From: Platerodrilus igneus
Taxonomy: Eukaryota > Arthropoda > Insecta > Coleoptera > Lycidae
Direction: 5' to 3'
Length of the DNA stretch: 64,000 nt
Assembly: GCA_036346225.1 (NCBI GenBank)
Contig: JARFIW010001108.1
Coordinates: 5,974,501-6,038,500 of the forward strand
Made by a program: the position numbers and the translations under genes. Below the pieces are notes generated by a model, which worked only from the letters and a program-made list of their open reading frames with translations, was not told where the DNA came from and searched no databases. The first letter of the stretch is position 1. Every line of letters begins with the position of its first letter. Shown piece by piece: positions 21,791 through 32,699 of the stretch.

Positions 21791-23880
21791 CTCATATTTA
21801 GACCAGGGTGGAAAATTAAATAATCACATCAAATAATTTTAATCACCGTGTAGAAGCTTTGGGAAAAGGTACGCGTTATTAAATAAAAGCGTGAAGCATA
21901 AAAATTCATTCGTTTTATTAAAAATAAGAGATTTAAATTATTTAGAAGACGCTTTATATAAAAGGAAGCAGTATTAGAAAACTTTAGGTGTAATTTAATT
22001 ATTCCTAGTAAAGAAACAAAGAGAAATTACGTGCAAAATTTATATTAATTAACCCTATTTTAAGTAACCGGTATTAAACAAAATGTACTGATAATAATTG
22101 AATATTTAATTAGGATTCACTAAAAATTAAAGGGTATTATTTTAATTGGAGTTAATTGAACCGTTAGGAACAGATAATATCTATAAAAACTTGTAAAAAC
22201 CCAATAAAATACCATGAAATAAAGCTCTGAGAATTAATAGTATGTTTGAACACCTGCGTATTTTTAAAAGGCTCATTCAGCGTAAATTTGGCAGATAACA
22301 AATAGTTACAGAGAATCTTGGAGAAACCGGAGCTTAATAGTTACGGGAAATGCTAAAGGTGGGTTATTTCACAGTCCACATGGACTGAAATAATCGATAA
22401 TAAAGAATATCAATTTGCACCAATAAGAACAGGGTAGATAGAGACAGATAATATGCGCAAGACCGAAACACATATAGTAAAAGGCGTGAGTGGAGCAACG
22501 TCACGGGGTTGCGATTGGGTGAAAATAAAAGGCAAAATTGAGAGGTAAAAATAACATTTCTGTATAAAATTCAATTAGTTATTTCCAGACGTTGCGAGCC
22601 GTGTCGAAATTTCTGAGATTCAACTGGTGCGAGTGCAAATTTCGTAAAAATCGCATGCCGGGCTGCGGAATGGGAACCTAGCATGCGAAATTCTTTAGAA
22701 TTGTCCGTTTTGGGGACTAGACCGACAGACAGGCTAACCTCTATATATACCCAGGTTAATATGAACAAGCTCTCTTAGATTTTCGACTTGATTCAATGCG
22801 TTAAACAGTGCTTTTTAGTTTTCCGATTTTGATTAAATAATTTAAACAGTTTGCTCGTATATTTTGGTGATTTAAAACAGTTTGTTTTTTTTACGTGCTA
22901 CAATGAATGTACTTTAGTGCACTTAGAAAAGAAGATACAAGGTAATAAAGTTAGTATCACTGTGCTAATTAGTCAAAATTTGCAACGACGAATGAATACA
23001 CAAAAGTAGGCAGTTTTGGCGTATATTGGTGAAAGAAGCATGAATTTCTTTGCTATTTTTCGGGGGTGTTAATAATTAAATGGTTCATAAACGTGTCTGG
23101 ATCCACAAAACAAGGGTCAGATATACACAGATGAGTTCCGGAAAAGCCCTGAAACAACTTTAGATGAATGGTGGTGGAGAAATTTTAAAAGCGTTGAGAA
23201 TCAGAAGCCGTAAATGTAACCCAGTTGGAATGGTGTGATTAACAAAAGGGACGAGGTACATTGAAGCTACGAGTGCAGTAACCTTCAGGTAAATTATACT
23301 ATTTTGTTCGAACTTTGATATTTTGGTGTGTGTTGAATAACTTTATAATTGATTTACTCAAAATGGACAGTAGTGAAATTGTACTAACAATAAAATTTTA
23401 ATTTTAAGATGAAATTTGCTTGTTTAAGTAGAAAGGGGTATTTAGTATTGATGTTCTGGATTATGATGAAAATTTGGGTATGTCTTTGAGCTCAATTAGA
23501 CGAACCTGGTTAATTAACGTAAAGGGGTGGTAGATGCTCCCCCTTTGTACTCAGACTCAGGTCTGCATATATTGTTATATTAATTAGTAGGCATCCTACA
23601 AGGACTTTAATTCTGGATGCACATTAAAATGATAATAAATTTAATCTTGAAATTTTCTGATACTGAAATTTATGCTGAATTTTAATTTTGAAATTTTAAT
23701 GTATTGTGAATATTGATGTAAATAGAGTTAACGCTGGTGTTTGTGATAGGAATGTGTTTGTTTTTTTGTTATGATTGAGGATGAAGGTTTAACTAGGTGA
23801 GCAGCCGAGGCGGAAAAGAGTAAAGAGGCGAGTAACAGAAGAAAGTCGACGGACCAGGTAATTCAAGAGGTTTCACAGCA
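21789..23880 (+). repeat. 5' LTR of element 2
   Basis: A 2092-bp direct repeat of 27045-29132, starting TACTCATATTTAGACC and ending GAGGTTTCACAGCA. The copies are almost identical. TATATATA is at 22742-22749 and AATAAA at 22944-22949; a possible splice donor TTCAG|GTAAAT is at 23288/23289. Unlike element 1, the end carries only one CACAGCA and no internal primer-site copy. Confidence 0.93.
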
Positions 23881-23884
23881 AACA

Positions 23885-23906
23885 TGGCGCCCAACGTGGG
23901 GCTCGA
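23885..23906 (+). promoter_or_regulatory. Primer-binding site for tRNA-Lys(CUU)
   Basis: TGGCGCCCAACGTGGGGC followed by TCGA begins four bases after the LTR end. From memory of insect tRNA-Lys(CUU), whose 3' end reads GCCCCACGUUGGGCGCCA, complementarity runs for 22 bases. It is intact in this copy, unlike element 1. Confidence 0.8.
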
Positions 23907-24032
23907 GTTCCAAATAAAATTTTTGTGATTTTATTCCAGGAAACTGGCGATCTGAGAGAGAGAGTTTCTGTGTGTGTATAAATTTAAGAGTATTTTAGAG
24001 TGTGTGAGAGTGTGTGAGAGTGATTAGAACGT

Positions 24033-25339
24033 ATGCAGAGAAAGGAGTGGTTAAAGAGTCAAGGAGTGGAAATTGGAAGTGACGATAGTGCATTGTGTGA
24101 GAAAAATTCGAAAATGGAAGAAGCTGGAGGCAGTAGAGATCAGTCGAGGACGGAATCTGGGGATCAAGGAAACGAGATGATAATGAGAATGCTAGAGAGG
24201 ATAAACGAAGAATCCAATAGAAAATTAGAGCAGATAAGCGGAAAAATTGAGCAATCGACTCAAGAATTTACAGAGTTTAAAAATAGTCTTACCGTAAAAA
24301 TGGGGGAAGTTGAAAATAGGGTTGATAAAAATGAGCGTGATATTACAGGTCTTCGACAGGAAATGGGAAATTTAAGATCCGAAGTACGCACTTTCTGTGA
24401 AGAAGAGATTAATATAAAAATGACTGAAGTAACGGACTCATGTAGGGATCAGTTAGGCAGGGTAGAACGCGAAGTTAGTAGTATCAAATATAACATGTCA
24501 AATTTAACGGGCGATGGTCCCAGATTTTATACAGGTGGAGGATCATTGGACCAACACATGAAGTTTTATGGCGATAACAGGGTAAATCCACAAATTTTTA
24601 TTAATAGTGTAAGAAATCTAGTGGGAAATTTATTTGACGAACAGACTAAACTGAATACGATAAAGGCTTTATTGAAAGACAACGCGGAAGCATGGTACAA
24701 TTTAGTAGGACAGGACATAGACACCTACACGGACTTTGAAGACAGGTTTTTAAAGCACTACTGGAGTGACCACAGACAAGACCAGGTACGAGACGACTTA
24801 ATCACAGGGAAATTTAAGGGAGAATTTTCAGGAAGTAGGAGCAATATGCTATACGCAAGTATAGCATAGCAAAGCAACTGAACCCACCACTGACGGACCG
24901 ACAAATTATCAAGTATTTATCACGACACTTCGAGGTAGAAGTAAGACAACACGTAGCACTACAGAACATAGTGGACAGAGAAATGTTTTTAGAATACCTG
25001 CAGAGGTACGACGACGTAAGTAGTGGACGACCTCGGGATAATAGGGAAAGACAGATCAACACAGTTAGGTTTGACAATAGACGGGACAACTATGCTAGAA
25101 GAGGGAATAGTTACGGATACCAGCGACAGAATTGGGAACAGAGGCGACCATACGTTAGAAGTAATAGTTTAGGAAGGGGACCTGCACCGATACCGGAACC
25201 TACCAGAAGGAATAGTTCACCGGACATGAGGGGGACTGCTAATACAGACACGGAACGAGTGAAAACGCCTAGGACATACGCTGAGGTGACGGCTAGACCA
25301 GGACCAAGTAGGGTAAACAGACCTGGACAGGATTTTTAG
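24033..25339 (+). pseudogene. gag: gag polyprotein, LTR element 2
   Basis: The 278-codon first part starts at ATG 24033 and is closely similar to element 1 gag: coiled coil, FYTGGGSLDQHMKFYGDNRV, DNAEAWYNLVG, FLKHYWSDHRQDQ. It lacks about 20 residues of the duplicated coiled-coil repeat found in element 1. It ends at 24869; the basic C-terminal part (SSGRPRDNRERQ, YARRGNSYGYQRQNW) continues in another phase to 25339. One or more indels near 24850 separate them. Confidence 0.85.
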
Positions 25340-26233
25340 AACGCGACAGACCATTAGATTTCAGTGTAAATGTATATGAACATCCACGTGAATTTTTCAA
25401 AATTGAGGAGGAAGTAGAGCCAGAAACTAAGGAAAAATTATGTTTGCCAATTATTAATTTAGAAATTTTTGAAAATAATGTAGAAGTATTACTTGATACA
25501 GGGGCAGAGGCGAGTTTAATATCGGAGGAATTCGTCAGCAAAATTAGGGATCAGGTTTGTGATAGAATTATGCCTATAAAGCGTAGCCATTTAGTAGCTC
25601 AAATAAAAGAAGTTTGCTGTAGTAAATAGTGTTGTGGTGCTTAGGATAGATATAGGAGGTTTAAGCTGTGAACAGGAGTTTGTAATTGTACCTGGACTGA
25701 AGTTTCAGAGCATTTTAGGTGTTGACTGTATGATGCAGTTAGGGTTTTGATAGATATGGAAAGGAAGGTAATAAGGATTAAGGATAGGGTAGTGCCATGG
25801 AAGGGCAGTTATGAAGTCACAGAGGATGACACGGGGTTTAGTATTAATGTAGTAGAGGTAGAGGATGATGAAGTTAAACAGATCAACACAATAAGATGTC
25901 CAGAGGATAGGATAGTAGAGGTTCAAGCTTTAGTACAAAAACATGCAGAATTAGTGGGGTAGAAGCAACAGCAGCATATCGGGAGCAGGTGAAGGCAGAA
26001 TTAATTAAAGATGCACGAAAATTAATCAACGGACCAAACCGCAATTCCATTGTCCAACATCCATGGACACACTTTTGACGAGGTTAAGTGGCAAGTTTGT
26101 TTTTAATAAAGTAGATTTAAGGAATTCATTCTGGCGGATTCCATTACACAAGCATTCTAGAAGGTACATAGGAGTTTCCGTAGAGGGAAAAATCGATAAT
26201 TTTAAAGTAGTATCGTTTGGTTTGTCGGCAGAA
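25312..26233 (+). pseudogene. pol: Protease and partial RT, element 2 (internally deleted)
   Basis: The -1 frame after gag gives the protease VLLDTGAEASLISEEF (25486-25535), broken near 25610. RT-side sequence follows with two deletions relative to element 1, about 75 bases near 25970 and about 95 near 26010, then SFWRIPLHKHSRRY and FGLSA at 26220. There it stops: the YVDD box, RNase H and integrase are all missing, replaced by purine-rich sequence. The element cannot encode its own enzymes and would have depended on a helper. Confidence 0.85.
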
Positions 26234-27035
26234 AAGGAAATAAGAATAAATAAGAAACAGACAAGTGTAGGGACTGAAGAAGAAGTAATATTTAAGAGTC
26301 AGGATAATAGGGATGAGAAGTTTATTATATGTGAGATAATAGGGATGATAAGTATAGATATAAAAGGAGTAAAAATAGGGATGAAGAGTATTAGGATGGT
26401 GAGAAGAAAGACTTGGAGGGTCAAGAAGAGAGTTAGATTTAAATAACTTGATGAACAAAGGATAGAAATAGGTGTATAATAGAGTAAAATTTAAATAGGA
26501 TAGGGATAGAATAGGTGTATATAGAAGAGTAGAAGTAGGTGTTTATAGAAAATAAAGCTAGGTATAGGATAAATAGGGGAGATAGTTAGAAATAAGTATA
26601 TAGGATGAGAAGGACAATTAAATGTAGGAAGAAAATAAGATAGGTTAAGTGTAGGTATTTCATATAAGATTAGTGGAAAGTTAGGAATAGAGTAAGAGTA
26701 GGATAGGTATATAGGATTAGGTAGGGGGAAGTAAAGTATAGTGAAGATTAATTAAAAGTTAGGAATAGGATAGGTATATAGGATGTATATAGGATTTGAT
26801 GGATAAGTAGGATGAAGTTAGGGATAATTTCAGTTTATAGAATTAGGTGAGAGTTAGGAATAGGATAGGAATATAGGATAGGTGTAAATATTTTTTTTTT
26901 GGATTGGATATAAGTTAGGTAAGATAGATAGATAAGGGTAGAGAGAGATAGGCAATTTTTTTTGTAAATTTTTGTTTGGCAGTCTAAATGCTTTATATTT
27001 GCATTCAAATAAGTGGGATTATTTGTATTCAAATA
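26234..27035 (+). repeat. Purine-rich tract of element 2
   Basis: Two parts. The first, 26234-26458, is an AG-rich stretch without counterpart in element 1; its frame runs on from the RT fragment to 26446 but is low-complexity (Arg/Lys/Ile/Met). The second, 26460-27035, corresponds to the GATAGG-type tract of element 1. Confidence 0.7.
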
Positions 27036-27044
27036 GGGGGAAAA
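27036..27044 (+). promoter_or_regulatory. Polypurine tract, element 2
   Basis: GGGGGAAAA immediately precedes the 3' LTR, identical to element 1. Confidence 0.85.
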
Positions 27045-29130
27045 TACTCATATTTAGACCAGGGTGGAAAATTAAATAATCACATCAAATAATTTTAATC
27101 ACCGTGTAGAAGCTTTGGGAAAAAGTACGCGTTATTAAATAAAAGCGTGAAGCATAAAAATTCATTCGTTTTATTAAAAATAAGAGATTTAAATTATTTA
27201 GAAGACGCTTTATATAAAAGGAAGCAGTATTAGAAAACTTTACGTGTAATTTATTTATTCCTAGTAAAGAAACAAAGAGAAATTACGTGCAAAATTTATA
27301 TTAATTAACCCTATTTTAAGTAACCGGTATTAAACAAAATGTACTGATAATAATTGAATATTTAATTAGGATTCACTAAAAATTAAAGGGTATTATTTTA
27401 ATTGGAGTTAATTGAACCGTTAGTAACAGATAATATCTATAAAAACTTGTAAAAACCCAATAAAATACCATGAACTAAAGCTCTGAGAATTAATAGTATG
27501 TTTGAACACCTGCGTATTTTTAAAAGGCTCATTCAGCGTAAATTTGGCAGATAACAAATAGTTACAGAGAATCTTGGAGAAACCGGAGCTTAATAGTTAC
27601 GGGAAATGCTAAAGGTGGGTTATTTCACAGTCCACATGGACTGAAATAATCGATAATAAAGAATATCAATTTGCACCAATAAGAACAGGGTAGATAGAGA
27701 CAGATAATATGCGCAAGACCGAAACACATATAGTAAAAGGCGTGAGTGGAGCAACGTCACGGGGTTGCGATTGGGTGAAAATAAAGGCAAAATTGAGAGG
27801 TAAAATAACATTTCTGTATAAAATTCAATTAGTTATTTCCAGACGTTGCGAGCCGTGTCGAAATTTCTGAGATTCAACTGGTGCGAGTGCAAATTTCGTA
27901 AAAATCGCATGCCGGGCTGCGGAATGGGAACCTAGCATGCGAAATTCTTTAGAATTGTCCGTTTTGGGGACTAGACCGACAGACAGGCTAACCTCTATAT
28001 ATATCCAGGTTAATATGAACAAGCTCTCTTAGATTTTCGACTTGATTCAATGCGTTAAACAGTGCTTTTTAGTTTTCCGATTTTGATTAAATAATTTAAA
28101 CAGTTTGCTCGTATATTTTGGTGATTTAAAACAGTTTGTTTTTTTTACGTGCTACAATGAATGTACTTTAGTGCACTTAGAAAAGAAGATACAAGGTAAT
28201 AAAGTTAGTATCACTGTACTAATTAGTCAAAATTTGCAACGACGAATGAATACACAAAAGTAGGCAGTTTTGGCGTATATTGGTGAAAGAAGCATGAATT
28301 TCTTTGCTATTTTTCGGGGGTGTTAATAATTAAATGGTTCATAAACGTGTCTGGATCCACAAAACAAGGGTCAGATATACACAGATGAGTTCCGGAAAAG
28401 CCCTGAAACAACTTTAGATGAATGGTGGTGGAGAAATTTTAAAAGCGTTGAGAATCAGAAGCCGTAAATGTAACCCAGTTGGAATGGTGTGATTAACAAA
28501 AGGGACGAGGTACATTGAAGCTACGAGTGCAGTAACCTTCAGGTAAATTATACTATTTTGTTCGAACTTTGATATTTTGGTGTGTGTTGAATAACTTTAT
28601 AATTGATTTACTCAAAATGGACAGTAGTGAAATTGTACTAACAATAAAATTTTAATTTTAAGATGAAATTTGCTTGTTTAAGTAGAAAGGGGTATTTAGT
28701 ATTGATGTTCTGGATTATGATGAAAATTTGGGTATGTCTTTGAGCTCAATTAGACGAACCTGGTTAATTAACGTAAAGGGGTGGTAGATGCTCCCTTTGT
28801 ACTCAGACTCAGGTCTGCATATATTGTTATATTAATTAGTAGGCATCCTACAAGGACTTTAATTCTGGATGCACATTAAAATGATAATAAATTTAATCTT
28901 GAAATTTTCTGATACTGAAATTTATGCTGAATTTTAATTTTGAAATTTTAATGTATTGTGAATATTGATGTAAATAGAGTTAACGTTGGTGTTTGTGATA
29001 GGAATGTGTTTGTTTTTTTGTTATGATTGAGGATGAAGGTTTAACTAGGTGAGCAGCCGAGGCGGAAAAGAGTAAAGAGGCGAGTAACAGAAGAAAGTCG
29101 ACGGACCAGGTAATTCAAGAGGTTTCACAG

Positions 29131-29132
<2 letters not shown>
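27045..29132 (+). repeat. 3' LTR of element 2
   Basis: A 2088-bp copy of 21789-23880, ending GGTTTCACAGCA and followed directly by AT repeat. Confidence 0.93.

Positions 29133-29170
<38 letters not shown>
29133..29170. repeat. (AT)n microsatellite between LTRs
   Basis: Separates the 3' LTR of element 2 (plus) from a solo LTR of a second subfamily (minus). Confidence 0.97.
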
Positions 29171-29172
<2 letters not shown>

Positions 29173-31264
29173 CCATGGAAGTCGAGGACTAAGGTTTTAA
29201 CATTGAGCCCCAGCGTTGGCCGTCATAAAATTGCTGTAGAACCTATACAAATTCGGGAACGAAGCTGGAACGTCGATCCTTCACTGGGCCGTCATAAAAT
29301 TTTTCGAAAACCAAATAACAATTTTATAAATTCTCACCCTTTTATTTCTCCTTCAAATTCCTTCAGCTTCCCTGGCTAGCTCAGCTGTGCCTCTTCTCGA
29401 ATACCTATATTTATAGACATAACTATTTCACACTCGCACACCATTCAATAAAACTATCAAATAATACCACAACTATACAACCTTTTATTTACACCTATTA
29501 ACAGAGAAATTATATTTACATGTGTTAAAAACAGTTAGATACAAGAATTCTAAAACTTCAATTATGGTATGTTTTAAAGTCTTTGATTTTTCTAATAAAT
29601 TTTAAACAACTTCAATGAGATCTGAGTAGATGGGCCCCCACATGTCACCTTACATTGACTTCACACTGGAGTATGGTAAGCTTATAATAACCCAGTTTAG
29701 TTTGTATATGCCTTTTAAACCTTGCATAAATTAAAACCAAAAATTACAGACTCGTTTACCCTTTACAATTCGATTTTTTATCCTGACTAAATTTTGGATG
29801 TTTTAAATACACTCCTTTTCAATATTTAAACATTAATAAATAGTCCAGTACATGTATCATTTACAATAAATTTCTACAACCATAAACATGCCACCAAAAT
29901 GTCAACCACACAGCACCAAATTTCACAAATGTTTATACAACAACAGAAATTTAAAATAAATACCTGGAGAATTATTTAGTCTTCAATCCCTTTGGAGATG
30001 GTTACCATAAAAACCCCTTTGCGTTGTTACCATTAACTATACTGCTTGTCGGATCCACAGGCCTCTACCATCCATATCATGCACACAAAATAGATTACCA
30101 GCTTTGGTTATCCCCATATATCATGTTTCCATTTATTGATTTTTGCTTAGTATTGTAGTAGCCGGACCTTTATTAATTTAAAATGCACTACTCGTACTTC
30201 GCGTCAATAATTAGAGGTCCGCTACTACGGTTTGATACTAGCCACCACTATATTAACGGTAATATTACATAAAATACTCACAAAAGCTTTATTATTGTAT
30301 TCTGAATTGGTATTCTGCACTTTTATCGACGTAAAGGAAAAGAGAAAGTGAATATTAAAGCTCTCGTATTTATGTGATCTCTCAAACAACCTACTGGACG
30401 CACTTCACTCAAAAACGCCGTTTCCACAAATTTTGAATGTAACCGTCGGTTGATTCTGAAAAATTTTTGCCGTGCTTGTTGTATACTCCCAATTTGCTTA
30501 CAACCGTCGCGTATGCATTCGTTCTTAACACTGTTGATTTTCGACCAATGATAGAGTTTTCTGTCGTCACAAACCCCGCCTAAGTTCTATTTATCTCTGT
30601 CTTACGCATATTTGTTGTCTCGTTCAAAACCCCACTTGAGTTACAGAAAATCGATATTGATGACACCTTATCTCTACTCCACGTGTAAATGGTACGTGCA
30701 TTTCCATTCCTTGCTTGCTTTATATCTATCCCTATCTGTTGTATATAACCGATTGTGCATTTCCCTCGCTCTTTAAGATGTTTGTTAGTCTTGTTGTTTA
30801 CACCAACTGATGGTTGAAAATATTTTCTCTGAAATCCTATCTTAACACGCGTTCGACTTCGTCGAATGTAACCTTTTAAAACGCAGATGTTTCTGTTAAT
30901 TATCGTCCATTTTGAACATAATAATTCCTAGACTTCTACTTCTTCGTATTTAATAAAACTGACTTTGGCTTTTACAATGACTACATTTGCCTTGGAATTA
31001 TAAATTTTCTTACACAGCACGTTCCCTTATGCTTATACGTGTTGAATTCAAATAACTTATGGTAAATTATGCATATCCTTAAACTTCTATTTGCTTTATG
31101 TAATCCTAACATTCCAATTACTAATTATAAAAATACGTTAATACTCGTCCGTTTTCCCTAAAAGAATTAAATTAATTTTGCGCGTAAATAATTTGTTCTT
31201 TTCTATATTCAGGGTTGTTGAAATTTTATTGTATCTACCTATTTACCCCTATGAATCGACAACA
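29171..31264 (-). repeat. Solo LTR of a second subfamily, minus orientation
   Basis: A 2.09-kb AT-flanked block. On the minus strand it starts TGTTGTCGATTCATAGGGG and ends GACTTCCATGGCA, giving canonical TG...CA ends. Most of its sequence no longer aligns by eye with the other LTRs. It nevertheless shares two primer-site-like copies near the 3' end (TATGACGGCCAACGCTGGGG and TTTATGACGGCCCAGTG), one preceded by CTACAGCA, and a CTCCAG|GTATTT donor at about 29963. No internal region is present. Confidence 0.75.

Positions 31265-31304
<40 letters not shown>
31265..31304. repeat. (AT)n microsatellite
   Basis: Right end of the stacked LTR array; it borders the 3' end of a Penelope-like element. Confidence 0.97.
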
Positions 31305-31307
<3 letters not shown>

Positions 31308-32160
31308 GCTACGTTTTGGCAAAATTACATCTGCCATCTTCAGGCTCTGTAGGTTGAGTAATGAATGAAGAAGTGTTCCTTTGTCTTGCTATATATACTA
31401 GTTAGAATACATACTCCGTTGCACTTGCTTGATTTCTGGTGCGGCTCAGTGTCATTGGTCTTAGAGCATGTTGTTTAGTTCAACACGACTGATTTAACAA
31501 AATGCTCCTTTCTGATTGTTTAACGATGCGTAGGCTAGTAATTGTGGGTTTCCATGCCTGCGGCAGTTTTTGAGAATCATCCCTTGTGTTGAGATTATGT
31601 GGGCGTTTATCTATTGCGATGGCTTCTCGGATTATTCTCGAGAAGTAGTGCTCAATCTTAGCTGGCGTTCTAGTATTCTTGATGTCGATGTTGTGACCTG
31701 TAGTACTGAAGTGCTGAGTTAGCGTTGAGGTTTTTTCTTTCTTTTTTTATTGCGTTTTTATGTTCTTCCTTCATAACACTAATTCTTCAGTTTGTCTGCC
31801 CAATGTAAGACTTGTTGCAGTCTGAGCCTAGTATTTCGTAGACTTCTTGGTCTTCTAATGGGATCTGTTCTTTAGGATTCCTTAGGATTGCACCGATTTT
31901 TCTGTGAGTGTTGAATGTGGTAGCTATTTTATATTTTCGTAAAACTCTGCAGATTCTGTCTGTTGCCCCTTTAGTGAATAGTAAGTATGCTGTGGTTAAA
32001 GTGACTCCGGCTCTGGTTTGGGTTTCCTGACTATTTTCGGGATCTTTTGGAGTTGGCAGTTTTAAAGCTCCAGTCGTATATAGTATACTTTGCAGCTGCG
32101 GTTTAGTATACATAATAGAAACAGGACGGTCAGTACAGACTAGACTAACGAGCATAAGCT
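31305..32160 (-). pseudogene. Penelope-like element remnant, GIY-YIG end
   Basis: Minus-strand frame 32155-31787 covers the region after the RT palm (YTKPQLQSILYTTG, TLTTAYLLFTKGATDRI), then GIY-YIG: QEVYEILGSDCNKSYIGQTN. The endonuclease continues in shifted frames to about 31500, with HYFSRIIREAIAIDKRPHN and LPQAWKP, the usual C-terminal end of this nuclease family. The RT core is absent beyond 32160. A hammerhead-like motif lies about 160-200 bases downstream, near the AT tract. Confidence 0.8.
31307..31344 (-). ncRNA. Vestigial hammerhead-like ribozyme motif in PLE 3' end
   Basis: Minus strand reads CCTGAAGATGGCAGATG, a short gap, then TTTTGCCAAAACGTAGCC. CTGAAGA stands for the core CUGAUGA, GGCA pairs with TGCC as stem II, and AAAACGT stands for GAAACGT. 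Penelope elements are known to carry minimal hammerhead ribozymes in their terminal repeats. Two core changes suggest it is inactive. Confidence 0.4.
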
Positions 32161-32164
32161 ATGC

Positions 32165-32330
32165 CTAAAAACAAACCAGTAAAATCGATAAGCGATGGCC
32201 GAATACCAACATGAAAGAAGACAAGGCAAAACTAATTGCCAGAATTCCATTTTTCTACAATAGACAAATCAGAGATTCCGTAGAAATCACTAAAAATTCT
32301 AACAATCCAAACTCATTTTGAAAACGAGCA
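32165..32330 (+). pseudogene. Second Penelope-like remnant, nuclease C-terminus
   Basis: Plus-strand sequence with stops reads KAKLIARIPFFYNRQIRDSV followed by EITKNSNNPNSF. This resembles the C-terminal tail of the Penelope GIY-YIG domain (an IREAIEI-K-x-NNFN-type motif). It points away from the PLE at 31305-32160. A hammerhead-like motif on the same strand at 32638 supports the orientation. Confidence 0.45.
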
Positions 32331-32637
32331 TATGTTCACAAAAGCAAAACCGTAACGTCCACTGATCCGCTACACACTCCTCTATATTCATGATAACTCA
32401 TGCATCAAGCTCTTGCTCTGTATAAACACCACTTTCGCTACTTTCACCAGATACTTTGCCACAAGACACGTTTTGGCTTTAATGAGCTGGTAAGTCTGCT
32501 AGTTCAGAAGTAACTTCTTTTATACTTTTTAAGCTTTAACTTGTCTCCTTAATATTTTATCATTCTTATCTTTATTATTATTATTTTTATATTTATATTT
32601 CATTTTTAATATTTATATTTCATTTTCTTTTCTTGTC

Positions 32638-32675
32638 CTGATGAAGCTCTTTACAAAAGTGGGCGAAGCATCAAC
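32638..32675 (+). ncRNA. Hammerhead-like motif, plus strand
   Basis: CTGATGA at 32638-32644 is followed by AGCTCTTTACAAAAGTGGGC (GCTC can pair with GGGC) and then GAAGC. This is the layout of a minimal hammerhead core (CUGAUGA, stem II, GAAA) with one change after GAA. It sits where a PLE terminal repeat would be. Confidence 0.4.
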
Positions 32676-32699
32676 TTTAGTTTATAAGATGACACGGTC

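Noticed and set aside
26234..26446. C-terminal 70 codons of the open frame at 26063-26446 as a real protein domain
   Set aside because: Low-complexity Arg/Lys/Ile/Met product of an AG-rich tract joined to the RT fragment by deletion.
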